Source: JACMLD01 sp038229695 (GTDB lineage: Bacteria > Bacteroidota > Bacteroidia > Chitinophagales > Chitinophagaceae). Taken from it: a stretch of 21,738 nucleotides of DNA. The position numbers and the translations under genes were made by a program. Positions within the stretch are counted from its first letter, which is position 1. Each line of letters starts with the position of its first letter. The stretch lies in the NCBI GenBank assembly GCA_038229695.1, contig JBBROE010000074.1:1-21738 (forward strand), given 5' to 3'. Of this stretch, positions 14,771 through 21,738 are shown one piece after another. Under the pieces are notes generated by a model. That model saw only the letters and a program-made list of their open reading frames with translations. It was not told the DNA's origin and made no database searches.

Positions 14771-16009
14771 ATGCACCCCACCCTTATGCTTAGCGATACT
14801 GCCCTCCATTATCTTGAGCTGGAAGAAAAATTCGGCGCCCATAATTATCATCCGCTGCCCGTGGTGTTAAGCCGCGGCAACGGTGTTCATGTCTGGGACG
14901 TGGATGGCAAACAATACTATGATTTTCTCAGCGGCTACTCGGCCGTTAACCAGGGCCATTGTCACCCCAGGATACTCGCGGCCTTTTTAGAACAGGCGCA
15001 GCAGCTCACCCTCACCTCGCGGGCGTTTCACAACGACCAGCTGGGAGAGTTTGCCCGGTTTATCACGGCTTATTTTGGATATGATAAAGTGCTGCCGATG
15101 AACACCGGCGTAGAAGCGGTGGAAACCGCCCTGAAACTGGCGCGGCGCTGGGCGTACCAGGTTAAAGGCGTGCCTGAAAACAAAGCGAAGATCATAGTTT
15201 GCGCAAACAATTTCCATGGCCGCACCGCCGCGGTCATCTCATTCAGCACCGACCCGTCTTCCCGGAGGGGCTTTGGACCCTTTATGCCCGGTTTTGACGT
15301 AATTCCCTACAACAACGCTGAGGCATTGGCGCAGGCGCTCCGGGATAAAAATGTAGCCGCTTTTCTGGTGGAACCCATACAGGGAGAGGCAGGTGTAGTT
15401 GTCCCCGATGAAGGCTACCTGGCCACCGCACGGCAGTACTGCTCCGATGCGCAGGTGCTTTTTATCGCGGACGAAATCCAGACTGGCCTTTGCAGAACCG
15501 GCCGGATGCTGGCCTGCGATCATGAAAACGTACGGCCAGACCTGTTGTTGTTGGGCAAAGCCCTCAGCGGGGGCATGTTGCCGGTCAGCGCTGTTCTGGC
15601 TGACGATGAAGTGATGCTCACCATCGGCCCTGGTGAACACGGCTCAACGTACGGTGGCAACCCGCTGGCCTGTAAGACGGCGATCGCTGCACTGCAGGTG
15701 CTGAAGGACGAAAACATGGCCGAAAACGCCGCCGAAATGGGTAACCTTTTCCGGCAGCGCCTGGCTGATCTCCATTCGCCGTTCATTCAGTTGATCCGTG
15801 GTAAAGGACTGCTCAATGCGGTGGTAATAGCACATCCCGATCCGGAAGCGGCCTGGGATCTTTGTCTTGCTTTAAAAGATAACGGGTTGCTGGCCAAACC
15901 TACCCACGGGGATAAGATCCGTTTTGCACCGCCCTTGCTGATAACCGCCGGGCAGGTGGAGGACTGCGTGGGGCGCATTGACCGCAGCCTTAACCGCTTC
16001 TTATCATAA
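14771..16009 (+). CDS. rocD: Ornithine aminotransferase (ornithine--oxo-acid transaminase)
   Basis: This is a class-III PLP aminotransferase of 412 residues. It moves the delta-amino group of ornithine to 2-oxoglutarate, giving glutamate semialdehyde, linking arginine/ornithine breakdown to proline and glutamate. The N-terminal LEEKFGAHNYHPLPVVLSRG (17-36) is highly typical of ornithine aminotransferase rather than acetylornithine or GABA aminotransferases. Other motifs are NTGVEAVETALKLAR (111-125), FHGRT (148-152), EPIQGEAGV (201-209), the PLP-contacting Asp234 in ADEIQTG, the Schiff-base Lys263 in LGKALSGG, and GEHGSTYGGNPLA. The ATG at 14771 is used; an ATG at 14786 is a possible alternative because the conserved block only begins at residue 17. 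No arginase or proline genes are adjacent. The next gene, a metal transporter, lies in the same frame 51 bases on. Confidence 0.95.
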   Translation: MHPTLMLSDTALHYLELEEKFGAHNYHPLPVVLSRGNGVHVWDVDGKQYYDFLSGYSAVNQGHCHPRILAAFLEQAQQLTLTSRAFHNDQLGEFARFITAYFGYDKVLPMNTGVEAVETALKLARRWAYQVKGVPENKAKIIVCANNFHGRTAAVISFSTDPSSRRGFGPFMPGFDVIPYNNAEALAQALRDKNVAAFLVEPIQGEAGVVVPDEGYLATARQYCSDAQVLFIADEIQTGLCRTGRMLACDHENVRPDLLLLGKALSGGMLPVSAVLADDEVMLTIGPGEHGSTYGGNPLACKTAIAALQVLKDENMAENAAEMGNLFRQRLADLHSPFIQLIRGKGLLNAVVIAHPDPEAAWDLCLALKDNGLLAKPTHGDKIRFAPPLLITAGQVEDCVGRIDRSLNRFLS

Positions 16010-16060
16010 TTGTCAGCCCGGTCTCTCAAGGCTGCTGTACATTCGCAATTAAATTTTCCT

Positions 16061-16762
16061 GTGCATACACACGAACATACAGAAAACCACCTGCAAAGCT
16101 CTGCGCTGCTGACTGACATCGTGATTGGGATGAGTGATGGCCTCACAGTGCCTTTTGCGCTGGCTGCGGGCCTGAGCGGGGCGGTGAGTTCAACCAGCCT
16201 GATTGTCATTGCCGGCATTGCAGAAATTGCTGCGGGTTCTATCGCGATGGGACTGGGCGGCTACCTCGCCGGTAAAACGGAAATCGACCATTACAACAGT
16301 GAATTGAAACGCGAATACGAAGAAGTGGAGACGGTTCCGCAGAAGGAAAAGGAAGAAGTGCGGGAGTTTTTCGAGCACCTCGGACTGAGTGAAAGTGTTC
16401 AGCAACAAGCGGTGGAAGAAATGACCCGTGATAAAGAAAAGTGGGTGACGTTTATGATGCAGTATGAACTTGGACTGGAAAAACCCGAAGAAACCAGGGC
16501 CCGCAAAAGTGCTTTTAATATCGGCGCCTCGTACGTGGTCGGTGGCATCATCCCGCTTAGTCCATATTTCTTTGTTCACGAAGGCAGCACCGGCCTACAG
16601 ATTTCTGCGGCGATTACGCTCTGCTGTCTTTTCATCTTTGGCTATTTCAAAAGTAAACTTACGGGTGTACCCCCGCTAATGGGTGGGCTTCGCGTAGCTT
16701 TTATCGGCGCTGCCGCAGCAGCCTGCGCCTTCGGGATTGCCAAACTGATCCAGCACGCCTGA
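16061..16762 (+). CDS. VIT1/CCC1-family Fe2+/Mn2+ transporter
   Basis: This is a 233-residue membrane protein of the vacuolar iron transporter family. The GTG at 16061 is chosen because it begins the family-typical MHTHEHTENHL. No ATG is available, and the other option, a TTG at 16010 directly after the rocD stop, would add 17 unrelated residues. The first helix contains VIGMSDGLTVPFALAAGLSG (21-40, with Asp26). Helix 2 contains AEIAAGSIAMGLGGYLA (54-70). A long Glu-rich cytoplasmic hairpin follows (about 72-145), matching the metal-binding domain of plant VIT1. Three more helices follow, including GGIIPLSPYFF and the final GAAAAACAFGIAKL. It probably exports or sequesters ferrous iron or manganese in exchange for protons, which would help with metal stress. 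It may be co-transcribed with rocD; a metabolic link is not obvious. Confidence 0.9.
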   Translation: MHTHEHTENHLQSSALLTDIVIGMSDGLTVPFALAAGLSGAVSSTSLIVIAGIAEIAAGSIAMGLGGYLAGKTEIDHYNSELKREYEEVETVPQKEKEEVREFFEHLGLSESVQQQAVEEMTRDKEKWVTFMMQYELGLEKPEETRARKSAFNIGASYVVGGIIPLSPYFFVHEGSTGLQISAAITLCCLFIFGYFKSKLTGVPPLMGGLRVAFIGAAAAACAFGIAKLIQHA

Positions 16763-16812
16763 TCGGGTTCTCTTTACGCTTCAGTACCTTTCCTGGCGGG
16801 CGCCGCTGGTGC

Positions 16813-19095
16813 TTATTTCGTATCGGAGAGCGAAAAGGGACGGTCAGCCGGCTGTGTTCCCCGCCGGCGATCGGGCGTGGGGCCCATGGTGAAGGTCAGC
16901 ACGGCACCTGCCTGCAGCGCCTTATGGCTCAGCCAGTTTTTCGTATAGGGCCTGCCGTTATACAACAGTTCACGGACATACCGGTTAGCGCGGTTATTTC
17001 CTTTAGCCACAATCTTCAGTTGTTTACCATTTTCGAAACGTACCGTCATTGCTGGGAATAATGGCGCCCCGATTACATACTGGTCACTCGCGGGTGTCAC
17101 CGGATAAAAGCCCATGGCAGAAAAGACATACCATGCCGAGGTCTGTCCATTGTCCTCATCTCCGCAATAACCGTCGGGCGTGGCCCGGTATAATTTATTC
17201 ATCGTTTCCCTTGCCCAGTATTGTGTTTTCCAGGGTTCGCCGGCAAAATCATACAGGTAAATCATGTGCTGTATCGGCTGGTTTCCATGCGCATACTGGC
17301 CCATCCCCGCAATCTGCATTTCCCTTATTTCATGGATTACGCTGCCGTAGTAACTGTCGTCGAAGACGGGCGGCAAGCTAAACACCGAATCCAGTTTCGC
17401 CGTAAAATTTTTATCGCCGCCCATGAGGTTGATGAGACCGCGGACATCCTGGAAAACACTCCAGGTATAATGCAGCGCGTTGCCTTCGGTAAATGCGTCT
17501 CCCCATTTAAAAGGATTGAACGGCACCTGGAAACTGCCGTCCTTATTTTTACCACGCATCAGCCGGGTGGAGGGATCAAAAAGCTTGCGGTAATTCATGC
17601 TCCGCTTTTTATAGATGTCAATTTCTGCTGCTGGCTTACCCAGTGCCTTCCCCAGCTGGTAGATGGCAAAATCGTCATAGGCATATTCCAGCGTGCGTGC
17701 TGCATTCTCCCTGATATTCCCATCGTAGGGTACATAGCCGAGATCGTTGTAGTAGTCGACCCCCCGGCGGCCCGTACCCTTTGGTCCTTCTGCGTTTGCT
17801 CCATGAATCAGGGCCTGGTAAAGTGTTTCAATATCATAGCCTCTTAATCCCTTCACATAGGCCTCCGCAACTATTGAGGCAGAATTGTTACCGACCATTA
17901 CTGCGGCATACCCGGGGCTGGACCATTCCGGCAGCCAGCCGCCTTCCTTATAATCATTGATCAGTCCTTCCTGCATCTCTTTACAAATGGATGGAAATAC
18001 GAAGTTGAGGAAGGGATACAGGGCACGAAACGTATCCCAGAACCCTGTGCCGCCAAACATATACCCTGGCAGGATTTCGCCGGTGTAAGGGCTCCAGTGC
18101 TGCCGCTGTCCTGCTGCATCAACTTCATAGAGCTTGTTGGGAAAGAAGAGCATGCGGTAGAGACAGGAGTAAAATGTTCTTGCCTGGTCCACCGTACCCC
18201 CGTTAACGACTATTCTGCCCAGTGCCTTGTTCCATGTGTTTCGTCCTTTACTCACGAGCGTATCAAATTCATCCTTACCCTGTTCGCGCCGGAGGTTCAG
18301 TTCCGCCTGCGCATAGCTGATGAACGATGAGGCTACCCGCAGTTGAACGATTTCATTTTTTATTGTTTTGAATCCTACTACGGCGAGCGCATGGGGCGCC
18401 GACAGTTCGAGGCCATCGCCGCGGACACTGTCGCTGAATGTTTGCGCAACCGTAAAGGGCTTATCGATGTAGATGACAAAATAATTCCTGAAGTTCTTCC
18501 ACGGTCCATGGGCGGCCTGGGTAGAATAACCGATGATCTTATGCTCGGCAGGCAGGATTTTAACATAGGAGCCTTTGGCAAATGCGTCGACAACCAGCCT
18601 GGCGCTGTCTGCGGCCGGGAAAGTAAAACGGAAGCAGGCGCTGCGTTCAGTGGCTGTCATTTCTGCCGTCACATTTTCATCGGCCAGATAGACCTGGTAA
18701 TAATAGGGCTTTACAATCTCCGTTTTATGCGAAAACCAGCTGGCGCGTTTATCGTCGGTGACGCCGGTATTACCCGTAAGTGGCATGATGGAAAACTGGC
18801 CATAATCGTTCATCCAGGGAGAGGGCTGGTGGGTCTGTTTGAATCCTCTTATTTTGGGGGCATCATAGGTATACTGCCATCCGTCCCCGTTCTTACCAGT
18901 CTGCGGTGTCCAGCAATTCATGCCCCAGGGCAGCGCGATCGACGGGTAGGTATTACCGTTAGAGAGTTCACGCCGGGAATCGGTGCCCATCGGGGGGTTT
19001 ACAAAAGACACCGGGTCGGTACCCGAATTCACGTCCTGTGCATGGGTAAGTACCCCGGCTGCCAGGAGCAGGGCGGTGATCGTGCAGAATTTCAT
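16813..19095 (-). CDS. GH92 family alpha-mannosidase, secreted
   Basis: This is a 760-residue glycoside hydrolase of family GH92, the calcium-dependent exo-alpha-mannosidases that trim N-glycans and other mannosides. A signal peptide MKFCTITALLLAAGVLTHA precedes the mature start at QD. The N-terminal beta-sandwich has PPMGTDSR and FKQTHQPSPW. The (alpha/alpha)6 domain contains GGTGFWDTFR and WLPEWSSPGY. The likely catalytic acid is Glu537 in TEGNALHYTW, and the likely bases are Asp646 and Asp648 in GDEDNGQ, placed like those of characterised Bacteroides enzymes. The ATG at 19095 is used; a TTG at 19110 would add a more basic n-region (five residues) and is a real alternative. There is no lipobox, so it should be periplasmic or released. 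No SusC/SusD pair lies in view, so this is not a recognisable polysaccharide utilisation locus. It lies 123 bases downstream of the SDR gene. Confidence 0.95.
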   Translation of the reverse strand: MKFCTITALLLAAGVLTHAQDVNSGTDPVSFVNPPMGTDSRRELSNGNTYPSIALPWGMNCWTPQTGKNGDGWQYTYDAPKIRGFKQTHQPSPWMNDYGQFSIMPLTGNTGVTDDKRASWFSHKTEIVKPYYYQVYLADENVTAEMTATERSACFRFTFPAADSARLVVDAFAKGSYVKILPAEHKIIGYSTQAAHGPWKNFRNYFVIYIDKPFTVAQTFSDSVRGDGLELSAPHALAVVGFKTIKNEIVQLRVASSFISYAQAELNLRREQGKDEFDTLVSKGRNTWNKALGRIVVNGGTVDQARTFYSCLYRMLFFPNKLYEVDAAGQRQHWSPYTGEILPGYMFGGTGFWDTFRALYPFLNFVFPSICKEMQEGLINDYKEGGWLPEWSSPGYAAVMVGNNSASIVAEAYVKGLRGYDIETLYQALIHGANAEGPKGTGRRGVDYYNDLGYVPYDGNIRENAARTLEYAYDDFAIYQLGKALGKPAAEIDIYKKRSMNYRKLFDPSTRLMRGKNKDGSFQVPFNPFKWGDAFTEGNALHYTWSVFQDVRGLINLMGGDKNFTAKLDSVFSLPPVFDDSYYGSVIHEIREMQIAGMGQYAHGNQPIQHMIYLYDFAGEPWKTQYWARETMNKLYRATPDGYCGDEDNGQTSAWYVFSAMGFYPVTPASDQYVIGAPLFPAMTVRFENGKQLKIVAKGNNRANRYVRELLYNGRPYTKNWLSHKALQAGAVLTFTMGPTPDRRRGTQPADRPFSLSDTK

Positions 19096-19134
19096 CAGAT
19101 TTTTTTTCAACTCGTTGTGAAAGGAGTAACCCGG

Positions 19135-19142
19135 TAAAGTTA
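19135..19142 (-). promoter_or_regulatory. Candidate -7 box for the GH92 gene
   Basis: The minus strand reads TAACTTTA, one mismatch from TAnnTTTG, about 40 bases before the ATG at 19095. This gives a plausible leader of about 33 bases and would allow the GH92 gene its own promoter in the 123-base gap after the SDR gene. No -33 element is visible at the expected spacing. Confidence 0.35.
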
Positions 19143-19218
19143 AAGGATGGGAGGAGTACCCGGCTGACGCGCAGATTAAAAATTGCAGCGTGATGCCGTG
19201 AAAACTGCCGGTTCCCGG

Positions 19219-19977
19219 TTAAAAAGGGGACGGACTAACACAAGTCCACCCACCGTCCACCACCAGGCTCTGGCCGGTGATATGTCTTGCCTGGTCGGAC
19301 ACCAGGAAGAGGGCTGTTGCGGCTATATCTTCTGGCGTTGCCGGGCGGCCCATTGGCGTAAGACGCGACCAGGTGGCCTGGTAATCTTTGTCTGCCTGGG
19401 TCCTTTCCGTGAGGGTAGCGCCGGGTGCGATGGCATTGACATTGATGTGATAGGGAGACAATTCGATGACGAGACTTTTAGCCAGCATCTCCAGCGCAGC
19501 TTTCGTCATGCCATATGCGGCGAGGTCTTTATGCGCCTGGTGCCCGGTTACAGAAGACATGAAGAGCATACTACCGCCGGCCTGCTGCTTTCTCATCTGC
19601 AACGCTGCAGCCTGTGCCAGGAAGAAGCTGCCACCGAGGTTGAGCTCGAGCACCTTGTAAAATGATTCGGGGGTGTAGGTAAAAAAATCGCCAAACAGGG
19701 TGATACCGGCATTGGCAATCACGATATCCAGTTGACCGCATAGTTCTACGGCGGTACTGACCATAGAGTCGATACAGGACTGCTTCCCTGAATCCCCGGC
19801 GAAGGGAATGCATTTGCCCGGCCCGCCTGTAAGACTGGCGGCGGCCTCTGTGGCCAGCGCGCTATCGATATCGTTGAGCAAAACGCTGGCGCCCGCGGCG
19901 ACCAGTTCCCGGCAGATCTGGAAGCCGATTCCCTGGCCAGCACCTGTTACAATAGCCGATTTACCCGTAAAAGACAT
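19219..19977 (-). CDS. Short-chain dehydrogenase/reductase (SDR), probably sugar or sugar-acid dehydrogenase
   Basis: This is a 252-residue classical SDR with a complete active site: the nucleotide-binding TGAGQGIG (11-18), NAG (89-91), Asn113, Ser142 in MSSVTG, and the Tyr155-x-x-x-Lys159 pair in AAYGMTK. Asp36 in LLNDID sits at the end of the second strand, where an acidic residue usually selects NAD(H) over NADP(H). The C-terminal ITGQSLVVDGGW is typical of the glucose-1-dehydrogenase/3-oxoacyl reductase-like group. It lies 81 bases downstream of the IlvD/Edd-type dehydratase on the same strand, so the pair likely acts in one pathway, either oxidising a sugar to its lactone before dehydration or handling a later hydroxy intermediate. 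The ATG at 19977 is preceded closely by GAGG, one of the few Shine-Dalgarno-like sites here. The substrate cannot be read from the sequence. Confidence 0.93.
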   Translation of the reverse strand: MSFTGKSAIVTGAGQGIGFQICRELVAAGASVLLNDIDSALATEAAASLTGGPGKCIPFAGDSGKQSCIDSMVSTAVELCGQLDIVIANAGITLFGDFFTYTPESFYKVLELNLGGSFFLAQAAALQMRKQQAGGSMLFMSSVTGHQAHKDLAAYGMTKAALEMLAKSLVIELSPYHINVNAIAPGATLTERTQADKDYQATWSRLTPMGRPATPEDIAATALFLVSDQARHITGQSLVVDGGWTCVSPSPF

Positions 19978-20058
19978 ATCCTCAATTTTTTATTACGATG
20001 ATTGCAATTCTTTTTCGGGCGTTAGCGGTTGCCCGTTCCTGTTATCCATACAAGTCCG

Positions 20059-21738
20059 TTAGTGTGAATCCCGGGTTACCTCGCTGCCGGAGGCGCCCCG
20101 GAGAAAATCGAGGTCTGCTCCCAGGTGGGCCTGTTCCACATGCTTCTGGTACAGCGCGACGTACCCTCTTGTTTCAAATTTAACCGGGGATACCCTGGCA
20201 TTTTTGCGGGCGGCGATGACATCATCAGCCAGTTCCACATGGAGCGTGCGGTTGGGTACATCCAGCACAATCATATCCCCGTCTTCTATGATGTTCAGGG
20301 TTCCTCCTGCTGCCGCTTCCGGGGAAACGTGCAGCACGACGGTGCCGAATGCCGTACCGCTCATCCTGCCGTCGGAGATACGAACCATGTCGGTAATGCC
20401 TTTGTCGAGCACCTTGGGTGGCAACGACATATTACCCACTTCAGGCATGCCCGGGTAGCCTTTCGGACCAACATTTTTCAGCACCAGTACGGAGTGCTCG
20501 TCCACTACGAGGGTAGGGTCGTCAATTTTATGTTTATAGTCGTCAATGTCTTCAAAAACCACGGCGGGGCCGCGGTGCTGCATCAGGTGGGGGCTGGCAG
20601 CGGAAGGTTTGATAACCGCCCCGTCTTCGCAGAGGTTGCCTTTCAGTACCACGATACCCGAGAGGGGGTTGACCGGTGCTTCCATGGTAGCGATGACCTC
20701 GGAATTGTAGCAGGGCTGGTTGAGGCAATTGTCGCGTATGGTTTTACCGTTGACGGTAAGGCAGTCCCCGTGCAGGAGCGGCAGCAGCTGGTTCATCACG
20801 GCCGTTAATCCACCCGCGTAATACAGGTCCTCCATGAAAAATTTTCCTGATGGCTGCAGGTTGGCAAGTAAGGGGACGCCTTCAGAAAACGTATCAAAAT
20901 CAGCCAGCTCCAGGGGTATCCCGATGCGGCCGGCAATGGCCAGCAGGTGAATGACAAAATTGGTGGAACCGCCGATGGCTGCATTGACGCGGATGGCATT
21001 CTCAAAGGCTTCGCGGGTGAGGATATCCGTTAGGCGACGGTTTTCCATCGCCATTTTTACGATCTCACGTCCTGACAGTTGTGCCATGATTTTCCTGGCT
21101 GCATCAGGGGCAGGAATAGCCGCGTTCTGGGGCAGTGACAGGCCGAGTGATTCCACCATACAGGCCATAGTGGAGGCCGTACCCATAACGGCACAGTGCC
21201 CGTCGCTGCGGCACATGCCGGCCTCCGCCAGGGTCAGTTCCTGGTCACTCATTTTTCCCATACGGTATTCTTCACTGAACCGCCAGACATCACTGGTACT
21301 GATGTCGCGGTTGCGGAATTTTCCGGTGAGCATGGGTCCGCCGGATACCACGATCGTGGGCAGGTTAACACTGCACGCACCCATCACCAGCGAGGGGGTA
21401 GTTTTATCACATCCGCACAGCAGTACGACGGCATCCATGGGGTTGGCGCGGATGGATTCCTCCACATCCATGCTCGCGAGGTTGCGGTAGAGCATGGCGG
21501 TGGGCTTGATGAGGGTTTCGCCGAGTGACATAACCGGGAATTCCACCGGGTAACCACCGGCCTCAAACACGCCTTTTTTCACGAATTCTGCGAGGTCCCG
21601 GAAGTGGGAATTACAAGGGGTGAGTTCCGACCAGGTATTGCAGATGCCGATAACGGGTTTGCCCGCCAGTTCGTCGGCCGGGATGCCCTGTTTCCGGAAC
21701 CAGGAGCGGTAGATAAGTCCGTCTTTCCCTTTCTTGCC
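20059..21738 (-). CDS. IlvD/Edd-family sugar-acid dehydratase (pentonate/xylonate type), 5' end beyond window
   Basis: This [2Fe-2S] dehydratase removes water from a sugar acid to give a 2-keto-3-deoxy acid. The frame stays open to the right edge, giving 559 visible codons; comparison with a usual length of about 575-595 suggests only about 15-35 residues are missing. A GTG at 21582 is internal, not the start, because conserved sequence (GLIYRSWFR, GICNTWSELTPCNSHFR) lies upstream of it. The three cluster cysteines are visible: TPCN (visible residue 42), CGCDK (second Cys, 110) and GHCAVMGTASTM (182). The Lys of the CDK motif and a late RISDGRMSGTAFG complete the active site. The SELTPCNxHFR motif and the variant TAFG end point to the arabinonate/xylonate dehydratase branch rather than to the branched-chain amino acid enzyme IlvD. 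It leads an operon with the SDR 81 bases downstream. Confidence 0.92.
   Translation of the reverse strand, partial: GKKGKDGLIYRSWFRKQGIPADELAGKPVIGICNTWSELTPCNSHFRDLAEFVKKGVFEAGGYPVEFPVMSLGETLIKPTAMLYRNLASMDVEESIRANPMDAVVLLCGCDKTTPSLVMGACSVNLPTIVVSGGPMLTGKFRNRDISTSDVWRFSEEYRMGKMSDQELTLAEAGMCRSDGHCAVMGTASTMACMVESLGLSLPQNAAIPAPDAARKIMAQLSGREIVKMAMENRRLTDILTREAFENAIRVNAAIGGSTNFVIHLLAIAGRIGIPLELADFDTFSEGVPLLANLQPSGKFFMEDLYYAGGLTAVMNQLLPLLHGDCLTVNGKTIRDNCLNQPCYNSEVIATMEAPVNPLSGIVVLKGNLCEDGAVIKPSAASPHLMQHRGPAVVFEDIDDYKHKIDDPTLVVDEHSVLVLKNVGPKGYPGMPEVGNMSLPPKVLDKGITDMVRISDGRMSGTAFGTVVLHVSPEAAAGGTLNIIEDGDMIVLDVPNRTLHVELADDVIAARKNARVSPVKFETRGYVALYQKHVEQAHLGADLDFLRGASGSEVTRDSH

Noticed and set aside
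16763..16812. GCGG-GCG-CCGC hairpin between the convergent VIT and GH92 genes as a bidirectional terminator
   Set aside because: The stem is only four base pairs and neither strand has a T-run behind it.
20059..21582. GTG at 21582 as the start of the sugar-acid dehydratase
   Set aside because: The frame continues upstream to the window edge with conserved sequence, including the first iron-sulfur cysteine (TPCN), so the gene starts outside the window.

Overview
The window looks like a chromosomal stretch from a Bacteroidota bacterium, most likely of the Chitinophagaceae. The reasons are the protein types (ChlI-like AAA ATPase, Smr-less MutS2, rhomboid protease with a C-terminal extension, DUF6090-like membrane protein, GH92 alpha-mannosidase), Bacteroidota-style -7 boxes (TAnnTTTG-like) and start codons that mostly lack Shine-Dalgarno sequences. 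No lineage marker gene (rRNA, tRNA) is present, so this placement is an inference. I see no insertion sequence, phage, CRISPR array or plasmid function. The region is gene-dense, and no gene-free stretch exceeds 300 bases.

Layout. (1) 2-1513 (+): the 3' part of a MoxR/ChlI-like AAA+ ATPase gene, closed by a textbook terminator at 1544-1574. (2) 1591-4129 (-): a Tat-signal glycosylasparaginase, a small single-pass membrane protein and CutC. (3) 4323-7253 (-): a tight three-gene unit of a GntP/DsdX-type permease, a RidA-like imine deaminase and a metal/PLP-dependent D-serine dehydratase-like enzyme. (4) 7350-9473 (-): a MutS2-type ATPase without an Smr domain. (5) 9743-12902 (+): an msrA gene broken by one in-frame TGA, a bifunctional-nuclease-family protein, ispE and a rhomboid protease. 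(6) 12920-13420 (-): a VOC/glyoxalase-fold protein, convergent with the rhomboid gene. (7) 13665-16762 (+): an MscS channel, ornithine aminotransferase and a VIT/CCC1 metal transporter. (8) 16813-21738 (-): a carbohydrate block with a secreted GH92 alpha-mannosidase, an SDR dehydrogenase and an IlvD/Edd-type sugar-acid dehydratase that runs off the right edge.

How genes work together. The most coherent module is 4323-7253: a permease imports a D-amino acid (D-serine or a similar beta-hydroxy-D-amino acid), the dehydratase makes an enamine/imine, and RidA hydrolyses that reactive intermediate to the keto acid. The IlvD/Edd dehydratase and the SDR probably form part of a non-phosphorylative sugar-acid pathway. 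The GH92 enzyme and the glycosylasparaginase could both act on N-glycans, but they are 12 kb apart and this link is speculative. The clearest anomaly is the nonsense codon in an otherwise well-conserved msrA.
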